Assembly (NCBI RefSeq): GCF_013318015.2
Contig: NZ_CP115842.1
Span: 1,227,001 to 1,291,000 of the forward strand
Origin: Agrobacterium tumefaciens
GTDB taxonomy: Bacteria; Pseudomonadota; Alphaproteobacteria; Rhizobiales; Rhizobiaceae
Direction: 5' to 3'
DNA: 64,000 bases
In this document: positions 26,639 to 35,438 of the stretch, piece after piece
Numbering within the stretch: the first letter of the stretch is position 1
Layout: each line of letters starts with the position of its first letter
Position numbers and translations under genes: made by a program
Notes under the pieces: model-generated
What the model was told of the DNA's origin: nothing
The model's database searches: none
What the model saw: the letters and a program-made list of their open reading frames with translations, nothing else

Positions 26639-28801
26639 ATGGCGGCGCGGTTGATGAAGGGTCTTGGCGTGCAGGGAAAATCTAAACACATTTCCATTCT
26701 GGCGGGCGGTTGCGCTGCCATCGCCTATGTGGCGTTCGTGACCTCCGGCGTTGCCCTTGCGCAGGAAGCCGGAACGACGGTGCTGCAGACCATCACCGTG
26801 GACGGCGCGAAAAATCAGGACTCCAAGGCGCCGGTGAAGGGCTATGTGGCAAAAACCAGCGCCAGCGCCACCAAGACGGGGCGATCCCTGATCGAGACGC
26901 CGCAATCGGTTTCCGTCATCACCAGGGATCAAATGGATGCGCAGAATGTCCGTAATCTCAGCGAGGTGCTGAATTATGTGCCTGGCGTCGTCGCGCAGCC
27001 GTTTGGGGCGGATCCACGTTTCGATGCGCCGCGCATTCGCGGCTTTCAGGGTAACCAGCTGCAGTTCCTCAACAGTCTGCGGCTGATGCGCACGGCCGGT
27101 GCGCCGTCTTATGAGGTCTACGGTCTGGAGCGGGTGGAAGTCATTCGCGGGCCGGCCTCGGTGCTTTACGGTCAGGGTAATCCCGGTGGCCTCATCAATC
27201 TCATCAGCAAGCGGCCGACTTTCGAGCGTTTCGGCGAAGTCGGAGCGCAGATCGGCAGCTTCGATTATTACCAATCGATGTTCGATATTGGTGGGCCGGT
27301 CGCGGATAGCGACAGTTTTGCCTATCGCCTGACCGGCCTTGCCCGCAACGCCCATCTTCAGACGGACAATCTGCAGAACGATCGTTATTTCATCGCCCCG
27401 GCGCTGACATGGCAGCCCGACGAGGATACGAAACTGACGGTTCTCGCCTCCTATCAGCACGACAATCCGAGTTCGCCGTCTGGCCTGCCGCCGGCGCTGA
27501 CCTATCTGAGACCAGGCAATATGCTGGACCGCAGCTTTTATGTCGGCGATCCCTCTTTCGATACCTCAAGCCGCAAGTTCACTAATATCGGCTATGAGTT
27601 CGAGCACCGTTTCGACGAGACCTTCACCTTCCGGCAGAATGCGCGTTATTCCAATTTCGACTGGTCCTACCGCGCGCTCGGCATGTCTTCGACCAGCGGC
27701 GGCATGATCGGCAATCTCATCCGCCGCAATGCGACGTTCCAGGATGAATTGCTGAACACCTTCAACATCGACAACAGCCTGCAGGCGGAGTTCTCCACGG
27801 GACCAGTCGACCACACCCTGCTTGTCGGGCTGGATTACCGCTATTTCGACAATAACGTCAAAACCGAATTCTGGGCCGCAACGCCGCTCAATCCCGTCAA
27901 TCCTGTTTATGGCGGGCCAATTAGTCTCACCTCGCGCACGCTTTATGCCGATGTGAAGACGGATATTTCCCAGATCGGTCTTTATGCGCAGGACGAGATG
28001 GCCTTTGAGAACTGGCGGGTCACCGCCGGTCTGCGGCAGGATTGGGCAAGCACCGGCGGCACGACGTTCAACGGAACGACCTACCGCACTCTCGACAAGG
28101 ACGACCATAAGCTGACGGGCCGTGTCGGGGTCAGCTATCTCTTCGATGGCGGCATCGCGCCGTATGTCAGCTACGCGACCTCCTTCGAGCCCGTGCCGCA
28201 GCCGGCTGTCGGTGATGCGCCGAAACCGACCACGGGCGAACAATGGGAAGCGGGCATCAAATATCAGCCCGAGGGCTTTGACGGTTTCTTTTCCGCGGCG
28301 ATCTACGATCTGAAACAGAAGAACGTCACGACGACGGTGGGCGGGGTGACGCAGCAGATGGACGAGGCGCATGTGAGAGGCCTCGAACTGGAAGGCGTCG
28401 CAAGCCTTGCAGACGGGCTCGACCTGCGGGCGGCCTATACCTACATGGACAGCGAGGTCTCCGGCCGTGTGAACAACGGCAAGGAGCTGGATAGTACGCC
28501 CCGGCACGCCGCCAGCCTCTGGCTCGACTACACCTTCCCGGAAGATACGGCGCTTGAAGGTTTCGGCATCGGCGGCGGTGTCCGTTATGTCGGAAAACGT
28601 TATGGCGATGCGGCCAATGCCTTCGAAATGAAGGGCCTCGCCCTGCTCGATCTCGGCGTGCATTACGAGAAGAACGGCTACCGCGCCTCGCTTCTGGTGC
28701 AAAACTTGACTGATAAAGAATATATTTCTAGTTGCTCCACTTTCGGATGCTATTACGGTGACGGCAGAACCGTTATGGGCAAGCTGACCTACCGTTGGTA
28801 A
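26639..28801 (+). CDS. TonB-dependent hydroxamate-siderophore receptor (FhuA-like)
   Basis: 720 aa outer-membrane protein: signal peptide to about residue 41 (SGVALAQEA), then a TonB-box-like stretch (LQTITVDG), plug domain (ETPQSVSVITRDQM to RGPASVLYGQGNPGGLINLISKRP), and a 22-strand barrel ending GKLTYRW with a terminal aromatic. It leads an operon with FhuD-, FhuB- and FhuC-like genes, which supports ferrichrome-type ligands. I found no convincing Fur, RirA or Irr box in the upstream gap, although iron control is expected. Confidence 0.9.
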   Translation: MAARLMKGLGVQGKSKHISILAGGCAAIAYVAFVTSGVALAQEAGTTVLQTITVDGAKNQDSKAPVKGYVAKTSASATKTGRSLIETPQSVSVITRDQMDAQNVRNLSEVLNYVPGVVAQPFGADPRFDAPRIRGFQGNQLQFLNSLRLMRTAGAPSYEVYGLERVEVIRGPASVLYGQGNPGGLINLISKRPTFERFGEVGAQIGSFDYYQSMFDIGGPVADSDSFAYRLTGLARNAHLQTDNLQNDRYFIAPALTWQPDEDTKLTVLASYQHDNPSSPSGLPPALTYLRPGNMLDRSFYVGDPSFDTSSRKFTNIGYEFEHRFDETFTFRQNARYSNFDWSYRALGMSSTSGGMIGNLIRRNATFQDELLNTFNIDNSLQAEFSTGPVDHTLLVGLDYRYFDNNVKTEFWAATPLNPVNPVYGGPISLTSRTLYADVKTDISQIGLYAQDEMAFENWRVTAGLRQDWASTGGTTFNGTTYRTLDKDDHKLTGRVGVSYLFDGGIAPYVSYATSFEPVPQPAVGDAPKPTTGEQWEAGIKYQPEGFDGFFSAAIYDLKQKNVTTTVGGVTQQMDEAHVRGLELEGVASLADGLDLRAAYTYMDSEVSGRVNNGKELDSTPRHAASLWLDYTFPEDTALEGFGIGGGVRYVGKRYGDAANAFEMKGLALLDLGVHYEKNGYRASLLVQNLTDKEYISSCSTFGCYYGDGRTVMGKLTYRW

Positions 28802-28829
28802 CGCCATATTAAAGTGAAGCAGCAGGGGC

Positions 28830-29732
28830 ATGACGCGTAAGGATCGATGGATTTCCCCCCTCTGGGGGCGGCGGGAATTTTTAAGCCTGCTCGCCGCCTC
28901 GGCTCTTGCGGGCAAGGCGCGGGCAGCAGTGACGCCGCGCATCGCCGCCATCGACTGGGCCATGCTGGAAACATCTGTGGCGCTCGGCGTCATGCCGGTG
29001 GCGGCGACCGAACTCATCCAGTTCCGGTCCGGCGCGGTCGAGCCTGATATCCCTGAAACCGTCGCCGATCTCGGCCTGCGCGGCGCTCCGAATTTCGAGC
29101 TTCTGCAGCTCACCCGGTCGGAGCTCATTCTGATTTCGCCTTTCTACACACGTTATACCGGCAGGCTGGAAGCGATCGCCCCCGTCTTTTCACTGCCCTT
29201 TTACGTGAAGGGTGAGCCGCCTTTCGAAAAGGCGCTGGCGGCGGTCACCGCGCTTGGTGAAAAGCTCGGGCGGGCCGAAGAGGCGCGCAAGGTTCTGGGT
29301 GAAACGGAAGCGGCACTGCACGCCATGCGGGCCCGTCTTGCCGGGTTTTCCGCACGGCCGACCTATGTCATCAACATAGGCGACGCCCGGCATTTTCGTG
29401 CCTTTGGTGCGGATAGCATGTTCGGGGATGTTCTTGGCCGTCTGGGGCTGACCAATGCCTGGGTGGATCGGTCGCAATTCACCTTCGCGGCCCCGGTGCC
29501 GCTTGAAAACCTCGCCGCCTCATCCGATGCGCGCATCGTCATCGTCTCCGATATTCCGGTGGAGGCGCGGGAAACTCTGCGCAACAGTGCCATCTGGCGT
29601 GCGCTTCCGGCCGTGCGGGAAAACCGGGTGGTCACCCTCGGTAATGTCAGCCCCTATGGCGGTATCACCGCAGCCATGCGTTTTGCGCGGCTTTTGACCG
29701 AGGCTCTGGCAACCCACGGAGAGGCATTGTGA
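28830..29732 (+). CDS. fhuD: Iron-hydroxamate ABC transporter substrate-binding protein (FhuD-like)
   Basis: 300 aa. A Tat signal is present (GRREFLSLLAASALAGKARA), as in many FhuD proteins, and the mature part follows the FecB/FhuD fold: RIAAIDWAMLETSVALGVMP near the start and a long helix linking two lobes. It captures ferric hydroxamates in the periplasm and hands them to FhuB. It begins 28 bp after the receptor and overlaps fhuB. Confidence 0.88.
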   Translation: MTRKDRWISPLWGRREFLSLLAASALAGKARAAVTPRIAAIDWAMLETSVALGVMPVAATELIQFRSGAVEPDIPETVADLGLRGAPNFELLQLTRSELILISPFYTRYTGRLEAIAPVFSLPFYVKGEPPFEKALAAVTALGEKLGRAEEARKVLGETEAALHAMRARLAGFSARPTYVINIGDARHFRAFGADSMFGDVLGRLGLTNAWVDRSQFTFAAPVPLENLAASSDARIVIVSDIPVEARETLRNSAIWRALPAVRENRVVTLGNVSPYGGITAAMRFARLLTEALATHGEAL

Positions 29733-31693
29733 CGGCACGGCCTCTCCAGCTTTTCTTCGGCCTCGTCTTTCTTCTGGCCTGCGGGCTTTCCCTGCATGCC
29801 GGATTGCTGCGGTTACCCCTCGGCGCTTGGCCCGGCCTGCCGTTCGATGCTGCGTCCATGTCGATGGATCAGGTCATTTTCGCCTTCAGCCTGATGCCGC
29901 GTGTGGCGGTTGCCATTCTGGCGGGGGCGATGCTGGGATTGTCGGGTGCGCTTTTCCAGAAATTGCTGCGCAATCCGATTGCCGACCCCTCCACCCTTGG
30001 CATCTCTGCCGGCGCCCAGCTGGCAATCGTCATCGCGACTCTTTTCTTCCCCTCGGTGCTGGATGGCAACCGCGCATGGGTGGCGCTCGCCGGCGGTACT
30101 GCTGCGGCCTCCGTGGTGTTTCTTCTCGGCTGGCGGCGGTCCTTCGAGCCCGTCACCATGGTGGTGTCCGGACTGCTGGTCGGCATCACCGCCGCTTCCG
30201 TTGCCGCCGCGCTGACGCTTGCACGAGGCGAATATCTGATGTCGCTTGTGGTCTGGAATGGCGGTTCGCTCAGCCAGCAGGACTGGTCGAATGCGTTTGT
30301 GCTTGCCGCCCAACTTCTCGCTGGTCTCGTTCTCACCGGGCTGCTGATAAGGCCATTGACGGTTCTGGGTCTCGGCGATTCCAGTGCGCGATCGCTCGGC
30401 GTATCGCTCTTTTCGATCAGGCTGGCGGTGGCTGCCGTCGCCGTGATGCTGGCGGCATTCGTCGCCGCCGCCGTCGGTCTCGTCAGTTTTATCGGACTTG
30501 CAGCACCTGCGCTTACCCGTGCGCTGGGTGTGCGACGTGCATCCTCCGTGCTGTTCGTTTCACCACTTCTGGGCGGTCTGCTGCTCTGGTTCTGCGACGG
30601 TCTCGTGCAGCTTCTGGCGAGTACGACAGCGGAAGTGTTTCCGACGGGTGCGGTCACGGCTCTCATCGGCGGGCCTTTGCTGCTTTGGCTGCTGCCGAAA
30701 ATCCCGCCTACGAATATCCATCGCAATGAGGGCGGCGATCTCGCGATCAGACGCAGGCTTGCCTCCCTGCTGCCGGTGCTTGTCATCATGGCCGGGCTGG
30801 TTTTTGCAGCCCTCGCCATCGGCAAGGGGCCGGAGGGCTGGGCGGTGCTGAAAGCTGGCGACCTGCAAAGCCTTCTGCCCTTTCGTTGGCCGCGGTTGAT
30901 GGCGGCTTGTGCTGCCGGTGGTTTATTGGCGATGGCGGGCGCGCTTCTGCAGCGGCTGACCGGAAATCCCATGGCAAGCCCGGAGGTGATCGGCGTCAGC
31001 GGTGGCGCGGGTCTTGGTTTTGCCGCCGCCATCACGCTCTTTCCGGCCGCCGGGCTGTTCGAACTATTTTGCGGCGCCGGCCTCGGCTCGGCAGCCGTCA
31101 TGATGCTTGTTCTGTTCTTTTCGGTGCGCCGGCATCTGGCGCCTGAAAAAATACTGCTCGCCGGCATTGCCATCAGTTCGCTCTGCTCGGCGGTACTTTC
31201 GGCACTGCTTGCCATTGGTGATCAGCGGGCCTGGCAAATTCTCTCCTGGCTCAGCGGCTCGGGTTCGACGGCGACATCAGCTTCGGCGATCTTTCTTGCG
31301 GTGCTTTCCGTCGTGCTCCTGGCCGCTGCCCTGTCGGTGACGCGCTGGCTGGTGATCCTGCCGCTTGGCCGGGATGTGCCGCTCTCACTAGGTCTGCCGC
31401 TCGCTACGGCGCGTATTGCAGTCATCGCCGTGGCCGGCATTGCCACCGGTGCGGCCTCACTGCTGGTCGGTCCGCTGAGCTTCGTCGGGTTGATGGCACC
31501 GCACATTGCGCTTCGGGCCGGTTTCACCACACCGCGCGACCACCTGTTTGCATCGTTCCTGTTCGGTGCGGTGCTGATGGCGCTTTCTGATCTCGGGGCA
31601 AGAACCGTGACCTTTCCTTACGAGTTGCCGCTTGGGCTTTTTGCGGCTCTGGCCGGTGCGCCCTATCTGATCTGGCTTTCAGGCAGGCGATGA
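29729..31693 (+). CDS. fhuB: Iron-hydroxamate ABC transporter permease (FhuB-like, two fused halves)
   Basis: 654 aa, twice the size of a usual FecCD permease, with two homologous halves joined near residue 330. Each half repeats the motif GALFQKLLRNPIADPSTLGIS or GALLQRLTGNPMASPEVIGV and the coupling loop near FIGLAAPALTR or FVGLMAPHIALR. About 20 membrane helices are expected. The fused form is typical of FhuB. It starts at GTG 29729, overlapping the fhuD stop. Confidence 0.92.
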   Translation: MTARPLQLFFGLVFLLACGLSLHAGLLRLPLGAWPGLPFDAASMSMDQVIFAFSLMPRVAVAILAGAMLGLSGALFQKLLRNPIADPSTLGISAGAQLAIVIATLFFPSVLDGNRAWVALAGGTAAASVVFLLGWRRSFEPVTMVVSGLLVGITAASVAAALTLARGEYLMSLVVWNGGSLSQQDWSNAFVLAAQLLAGLVLTGLLIRPLTVLGLGDSSARSLGVSLFSIRLAVAAVAVMLAAFVAAAVGLVSFIGLAAPALTRALGVRRASSVLFVSPLLGGLLLWFCDGLVQLLASTTAEVFPTGAVTALIGGPLLLWLLPKIPPTNIHRNEGGDLAIRRRLASLLPVLVIMAGLVFAALAIGKGPEGWAVLKAGDLQSLLPFRWPRLMAACAAGGLLAMAGALLQRLTGNPMASPEVIGVSGGAGLGFAAAITLFPAAGLFELFCGAGLGSAAVMMLVLFFSVRRHLAPEKILLAGIAISSLCSAVLSALLAIGDQRAWQILSWLSGSGSTATSASAIFLAVLSVVLLAAALSVTRWLVILPLGRDVPLSLGLPLATARIAVIAVAGIATGAASLLVGPLSFVGLMAPHIALRAGFTTPRDHLFASFLFGAVLMALSDLGARTVTFPYELPLGLFAALAGAPYLIWLSGRR

Positions 31694-31727
31694 TGATTTT
31701 TCTGAACGATTTACGGAGATGAGAACA

Positions 31728-32537
31728 ATGGGTCAGGCCGCACCTGCCGTGGATTACGACGATATCCCGCTTTTCTCTCTGGAAGCGGTAACGATGGAGG
31801 TTCCGGGGAGGACATTGCTGCATCCGCTGACTGCAAGCTTTGCGACCGGCAAGACCATCGGTCTTATCGGCCATAACGGTTCGGGAAAATCGACGCTGCT
31901 CAAGATACTCGCGCGCATGCAGGAGCCGACGGCGGGCAAGGTGTCGTTCGAGGGGCAGCCGCTAGGGAGCTGGGGCAACCGCGAATTTGCGCGAAAGCTC
32001 GCCTATCTTCCGCAATATACGCCTGCTGCCTCCGGCATGCTGGCCAAGGAACTGGTGGCGCTTGGCCGTTACCCCTGGCACGGCGCGCTCGGCCAATTCA
32101 CCAAGGCGGATCAGGAGAGGGTGGACGAGGCTATCGAGCTGACCGACACCGTGGCCTTCAGGGACCGGCTGGTGGACACGCTTTCCGGCGGGGAGCGCCA
32201 GCGCGTGTGGCTGGCCATGCTGGTTGCCCAGAACGCCGAAAGCCTGCTTCTCGACGAACCCATATCGGCGCTCGACATGGCACACCAGCTCGAGGTTCTC
32301 TCGCTGGTGCAAAGACTGTCGCGGGAAAAGGGTCTCGGCGTCATCGTGGTGCTGCACGATGTCAACATGGCGGCGCGGTTCTGCGATGAGATCGTCGCAC
32401 TGCATTCCGGTAGGCTTATCGCAAGGGGAACGCCGAAAGAAATCATGACGCCGGAAACGCTGGAGCGTATCTATGGCGTCCGTATGGATGTCATGACCCA
32501 TGCTGCGACCGGCTTTCCCGTAGCACTGCCGCTTTGA
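31728..32537 (+). CDS. fhuC: Iron-hydroxamate ABC transporter ATPase (FhuC-like)
   Basis: About 269 aa from ATG 31728, nine bases after GGAG; ATG 31719 is also possible. Walker A is GHNGSGKSTLLKIL, the Q-loop follows at LPQYTPA, the signature is LSGGERQRVWLAML and Walker B is LLLDEPISALD. Last gene of the receptor-fhuDBC operon; no strong terminator is seen downstream. Confidence 0.92.
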   Translation: MGQAAPAVDYDDIPLFSLEAVTMEVPGRTLLHPLTASFATGKTIGLIGHNGSGKSTLLKILARMQEPTAGKVSFEGQPLGSWGNREFARKLAYLPQYTPAASGMLAKELVALGRYPWHGALGQFTKADQERVDEAIELTDTVAFRDRLVDTLSGGERQRVWLAMLVAQNAESLLLDEPISALDMAHQLEVLSLVQRLSREKGLGVIVVLHDVNMAARFCDEIVALHSGRLIARGTPKEIMTPETLERIYGVRMDVMTHAATGFPVALPL

Positions 32538-32606
32538 CATCGTTGCAGCAAAACAACGCCCTGAAGTACTCGCCTTTAACAGGAATTCGACAGGCGTTTC
32601 CCGCCC

Positions 32607-32649
32607 TAACAATGTCTTAATGGCATCCTACCGCCAGTAGACATTGTTA
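32607..32649. promoter_or_regulatory. Long-spaced inverted repeat upstream of the DUF992 gene
   Basis: TAACAATGTCT (32607-32617) and AGACATTGTTA (32639-32649) are perfect 11-bp inverted copies, 21 bp apart, with arm centres 32 bp (three helical turns) apart, inside the 248-bp gap before the DUF992 gene. This suits a regulator binding two sites on one DNA face; a simple hairpin is less likely with so long a loop. Confidence 0.45.
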
Positions 32650-32785
32650 ACCGTTTTGCTTTCCTTGCACCCAATTCAGTTGTTTTGGATCGATTTCGGG
32701 GAACAAACGTTAACAGTGCGGAATTCAATATCCGGAGAGGGCAAGAAGGGCTGCTGCGGGTAGGAATAAAACAGGAGAAAATCAG

Positions 32786-33313
32786 ATGAAAAAGGCTGTT
32801 GCCGTAACTTTTGCCGCATTGACGATGGGTCTCGGTGGAACCGTGTCCGCACTCGCTGCCGACCTTGCAAGATATGAGCCGGCTCCGCAGGAGCAGGACG
32901 AACGCAATGGCGTCAAGATCGGTTACCTCACCTGCGATATCGGCGGTGGCGTCGGTTACGTAATCGGCTCGGCCAAGGAACTGGATTGCACCTTCCAGTC
33001 CACCATGGGCGCGCGTCGCACCGATCATTACACCGGCGCCATCCGCAAGATGGGCGTTGACCTTGGCTTCACCACGCAGGGCCGTCTGGTCTGGGCCGTT
33101 TTCGCCCCGACAGCGGGTTACCACCGTGGTTCGCTCGGTGGCCTTTATCAGGGCGCCACGGCTGAAGTAACCGTTGGCCTCGGCGTTGGCACCAACATCC
33201 TCGTTGGCGGCACCTCGGGCTCCATCCAGCTTCAGACGGTCAGCGTGACGGGTCAGGTTGGCCTCAACCTCGCCGCAACCGGTACATCCGTGACGCTCAC
33301 TGCGATGAACTGA
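32786..33313 (+). CDS. DUF992 family exported protein
   Basis: 175 aa with a signal peptide cut near ALAADLA. The mature part follows the DUF992 pattern: VKIGYLTCDIGGGVGYVIGSAK with Cys, ELDCTFQS with a second Cys, and a Gly-rich beta region to the end (LQTVSVTGQVGLNLA). Such proteins are common, small periplasmic or outer-membrane proteins of Rhizobiales with no known role. It has a strong AGGAG site and its own AT-rich promoter gap. Confidence 0.85.
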   Translation: MKKAVAVTFAALTMGLGGTVSALAADLARYEPAPQEQDERNGVKIGYLTCDIGGGVGYVIGSAKELDCTFQSTMGARRTDHYTGAIRKMGVDLGFTTQGRLVWAVFAPTAGYHRGSLGGLYQGATAEVTVGLGVGTNILVGGTSGSIQLQTVSVTGQVGLNLAATGTSVTLTAMN

Positions 33314-33325
33314 TCATCGACGTAC

Positions 33326-33348
33326 TGCCCGGCTTATAACGCCGGGCA
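33326..33348 (+). terminator. Hairpin after the DUF992 gene
   Basis: TGCCCGGC, a 7-nt loop, and GCCGGGCA form an 8-bp perfect stem 13 bp after the stop, followed by TTCTGT rather than a pure T run. Probably the DUF992 transcript end. Confidence 0.55.
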
Positions 33349-33360
33349 TTCTGTCGCATG

Positions 33361-33400
33361 TCAAAAAACGCCCTCTTCGTTGTCAGACGGAGAGGGCGTT
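33361..33400 (-). terminator. Minus-strand intrinsic terminator overlapping the cytochrome leader
   Basis: AACGCCCTCT and AGAGGGCGTT form a 10-bp perfect stem around a 14-nt loop. On the minus strand the stem is followed by six Ts, so it ends leftward transcripts; the only leftward gene upstream is recX, beyond the rightward cytochrome gene. On the plus strand the right arm contains GAGGG, the likely ribosome site for the cytochrome. Confidence 0.6.
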
Positions 33401-33405
33401 GTATT

Positions 33406-33816
33406 ATGCGGGGCATGATGATCTCGGCATTCAGAACGCTTCCGGCTTCAATGGCTTTTTTCCTCTGCATTGCTGCGCCGGCATTGGCCGAAGGCGATGC
33501 GGTGCACGGGGAAAAAGTTTTCAGCCGCTGTTCCACCTGCCACACCATCGATGCGCCGCGCACCCGCATGGGACCGCATCTGATGGGCGTGGTGGGCAGG
33601 CCGATAGCCTCCGTAGCTGATTACGGCCATTATTCGCAGGCGCTGAAGGATGCCGGTGCCGCGGGTCGGGTGTGGACGGAGGAGGAGCTGCAAAGTTTTA
33701 TCTCGAGCCCAAAAAAGGCGATCCCTGGAACCTCGATGCGCTTTTTCGGGCTGTGGAGCGAAACGGATATTGCCGATCTGATCGCCTATCTGAAAACGCA
33801 TCCGATGCCGCAATAA
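33406..33816 (+). CDS. Exported class I c-type cytochrome
   Basis: About 136 aa from ATG 33406 (33415 and 33418 are possible). After a signal peptide ending ALAEGDA comes the heme motif CSTCH, followed by the RMGPHLMGVVGRP loop; a Met in PGTSMRFFG is the expected sixth heme ligand. It is a small periplasmic electron carrier of the cytochrome c2/c550 type. It is convergent with recX, three bases apart. Confidence 0.88.
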   Translation: MRGMMISAFRTLPASMAFFLCIAAPALAEGDAVHGEKVFSRCSTCHTIDAPRTRMGPHLMGVVGRPIASVADYGHYSQALKDAGAAGRVWTEEELQSFISSPKKAIPGTSMRFFGLWSETDIADLIAYLKTHPMPQ

Positions 33817-33819
33817 CCC

Positions 33820-34410
33820 TTAAAGCGGTGCTTCCGAAACGATCTCTTCTGCCTCTTCCACCGTCATCGCCATCACCTTCGCGCCGATTTCGAAGCCGAA
33901 GCCGTTGCGGGCGAATGCGGAAAATTCCTTCGACTTGCGTTTTTCATCAAGCTCGACACGGCGAAAGGGGCCGAAGGCGCGCTTGCGCGCAAAGATGACG
34001 GCCGCCACCAGATCGTTGGTTTCCTGCAGTGCGACTGCGGCCGTTTCCCGATCAATGCCCTTGATCTGAAGTTTTTGCGCAAGCCCGCGCTTCGACTTGC
34101 CGCTGCGCTGGCCACTTCGCACGGCAATTTCTGCATAAGCCGTATCGTCGAGCGCCTTTATGCCATAGGCGAAGGTCACGGCGAATTCGCCAAGCGCCTT
34201 TATCTGAGCGGGGCTGATATCCTCGAATTTTTCCCGCGCCTTGCGGGTGATCGCATCGCGCAGCTGCTTTTCCGTCATCATGCGCTGTTCCAGCCGGTAG
34301 AGAGCGGAATTGCGCGCCCATGACAGCATGCGGCTGGTGGGTTCGATGGCCTGCGTTTCGCCATCCAGTGCCATGTCGTCGGTCAGGAAGGGGCTGGAAT
34401 CATCGTTCAT
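33820..34410 (-). CDS. recX: RecX-family regulator of RecA
   Basis: 196 aa, mostly helical, with three tandem RecX repeats: LSWARNSALYRLEQRMMTEKQLRDAI, DDTAYAEIAVRSGQRSGKSKRGLAQKL and ETNDLVAAVIFARKRAFGPFR. RecX limits RecA filament growth. It is not next to recA here, which is normal in alphaproteobacteria. An N-terminal extension of ~25 residues precedes the first repeat. Confidence 0.82.
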   Translation of the reverse strand: MNDDSSPFLTDDMALDGETQAIEPTSRMLSWARNSALYRLEQRMMTEKQLRDAITRKAREKFEDISPAQIKALGEFAVTFAYGIKALDDTAYAEIAVRSGQRSGKSKRGLAQKLQIKGIDRETAAVALQETNDLVAAVIFARKRAFGPFRRVELDEKRKSKEFSAFARNGFGFEIGAKVMAMTVEEAEEIVSEAPL

Positions 34411-34482
34411 CCCGCTTTTATAGCGCAGCGAAGCCGTCTTGCCAGTTCCCGTCTGCTACACGCCCTCTGGTTTTTCAGCGTC

Positions 34483-35403
34483 TCACGGCGTCTGCGCGCC
34501 GGTTGCGGCGACGTAGACCGAATAGAGCGATTTCGTTGCGGTGATGAACAGGCGGTTTTTCTTCGGGCCGCCGAAGGTGAGGTTTGCGACGGTCTGCGGC
34601 ACCTTGATCTTGCCAAGCAGCGTACCGTCAGGCGAGAAGCAGTGGACGCCATCGCCGGCACTGGTCCAGAGATTGCCCGCTGTATCCAGACGGAATCCAT
34701 CAGGCAAGCCATTGTCGAGATTGCAGAATTCCCGGCCGTTTGTGAGCTTCACGCCGTCCACGACATCGAAAACGCGGATATGGCGTGGGCGGGATACATC
34801 ATGGCTGTAGGAACTGTCTGCGACATAGAGCTTGGTTTCATCAGGCGAGAAAGCAAGGCCGTTCGGCTGCACGAAGTCATCGATGGCGATCTTGATTTCA
34901 CCGGTTGCGGGATCGAGCCGGTAAACATTGCGCGTCTTCTGTTCGGGTTCCGCCTTGTAGCCCTCATAATCGGAAAGAATGCCGTAAGTGGGGTCGGTGA
35001 ACCAGACGCTGCCATCGGATTTCACCACCACGTCATTAGGCGAGTTCAGCCGCTTGCCGCCGTAGCTGTCGGCAAGAACGGTGATCGAGCCGTCGACTTC
35101 GGTTCGGGTGACGCGACGGCCGCCATGTTCGCAGGAAACCAGCCGTCCCTGCCGGTCGCGCGTATTGCCATTGGTGAAGTTGGAGGGTTGGCGGAATACC
35201 GAAATCCCGCCATCCGGCACCCAGCGCAACATGCGCTCATTGGGAATGTCGCTGAACACCAGGCAGCTCAGATCGGAAAACCACACCGGGCCTTCCGCCC
35301 AGCGGCAGCCGGAATAAAGCTCTTCCAGTTCCGCATTGCCGACAATCAGAAGGCGGAAGCGTTCATCGTGAATTTCGTAAGGGGAGGCGTTGTCTGTGGT
35401 CAT
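34483..35403 (-). CDS. SMP-30/gluconolactonase-family sugar lactonase
   Basis: 306 aa, a six-bladed propeller. The metal-binding set is visible: Glu in RWAEGPVWF, Asn in LNSPNDVVV, a second Asn in QPNGLAFSPDE and Asp in AFSPDETKLYV. Such enzymes hydrolyse aldonolactones in the cytosol. It is the last gene of the ABC transporter operon, 35 bp after the second permease, which suggests the imported sugar is oxidised to a lactone before use, or that a lactone is imported. Confidence 0.87.
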   Translation of the reverse strand: MTTDNASPYEIHDERFRLLIVGNAELEELYSGCRWAEGPVWFSDLSCLVFSDIPNERMLRWVPDGGISVFRQPSNFTNGNTRDRQGRLVSCEHGGRRVTRTEVDGSITVLADSYGGKRLNSPNDVVVKSDGSVWFTDPTYGILSDYEGYKAEPEQKTRNVYRLDPATGEIKIAIDDFVQPNGLAFSPDETKLYVADSSYSHDVSRPRHIRVFDVVDGVKLTNGREFCNLDNGLPDGFRLDTAGNLWTSAGDGVHCFSPDGTLLGKIKVPQTVANLTFGGPKKNRLFITATKSLYSVYVAATGAQTP

Positions 35404-35438
35404 GAGCGTGGTCCGCTTGAGGGCTTTTCGTTCGGGGT

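Noticed and set aside
27566..29128. 520-residue minus-strand frame opposite the TonB receptor
   Set aside because: Antisense of a complete receptor and the start of fhuD; no recognisable protein features.
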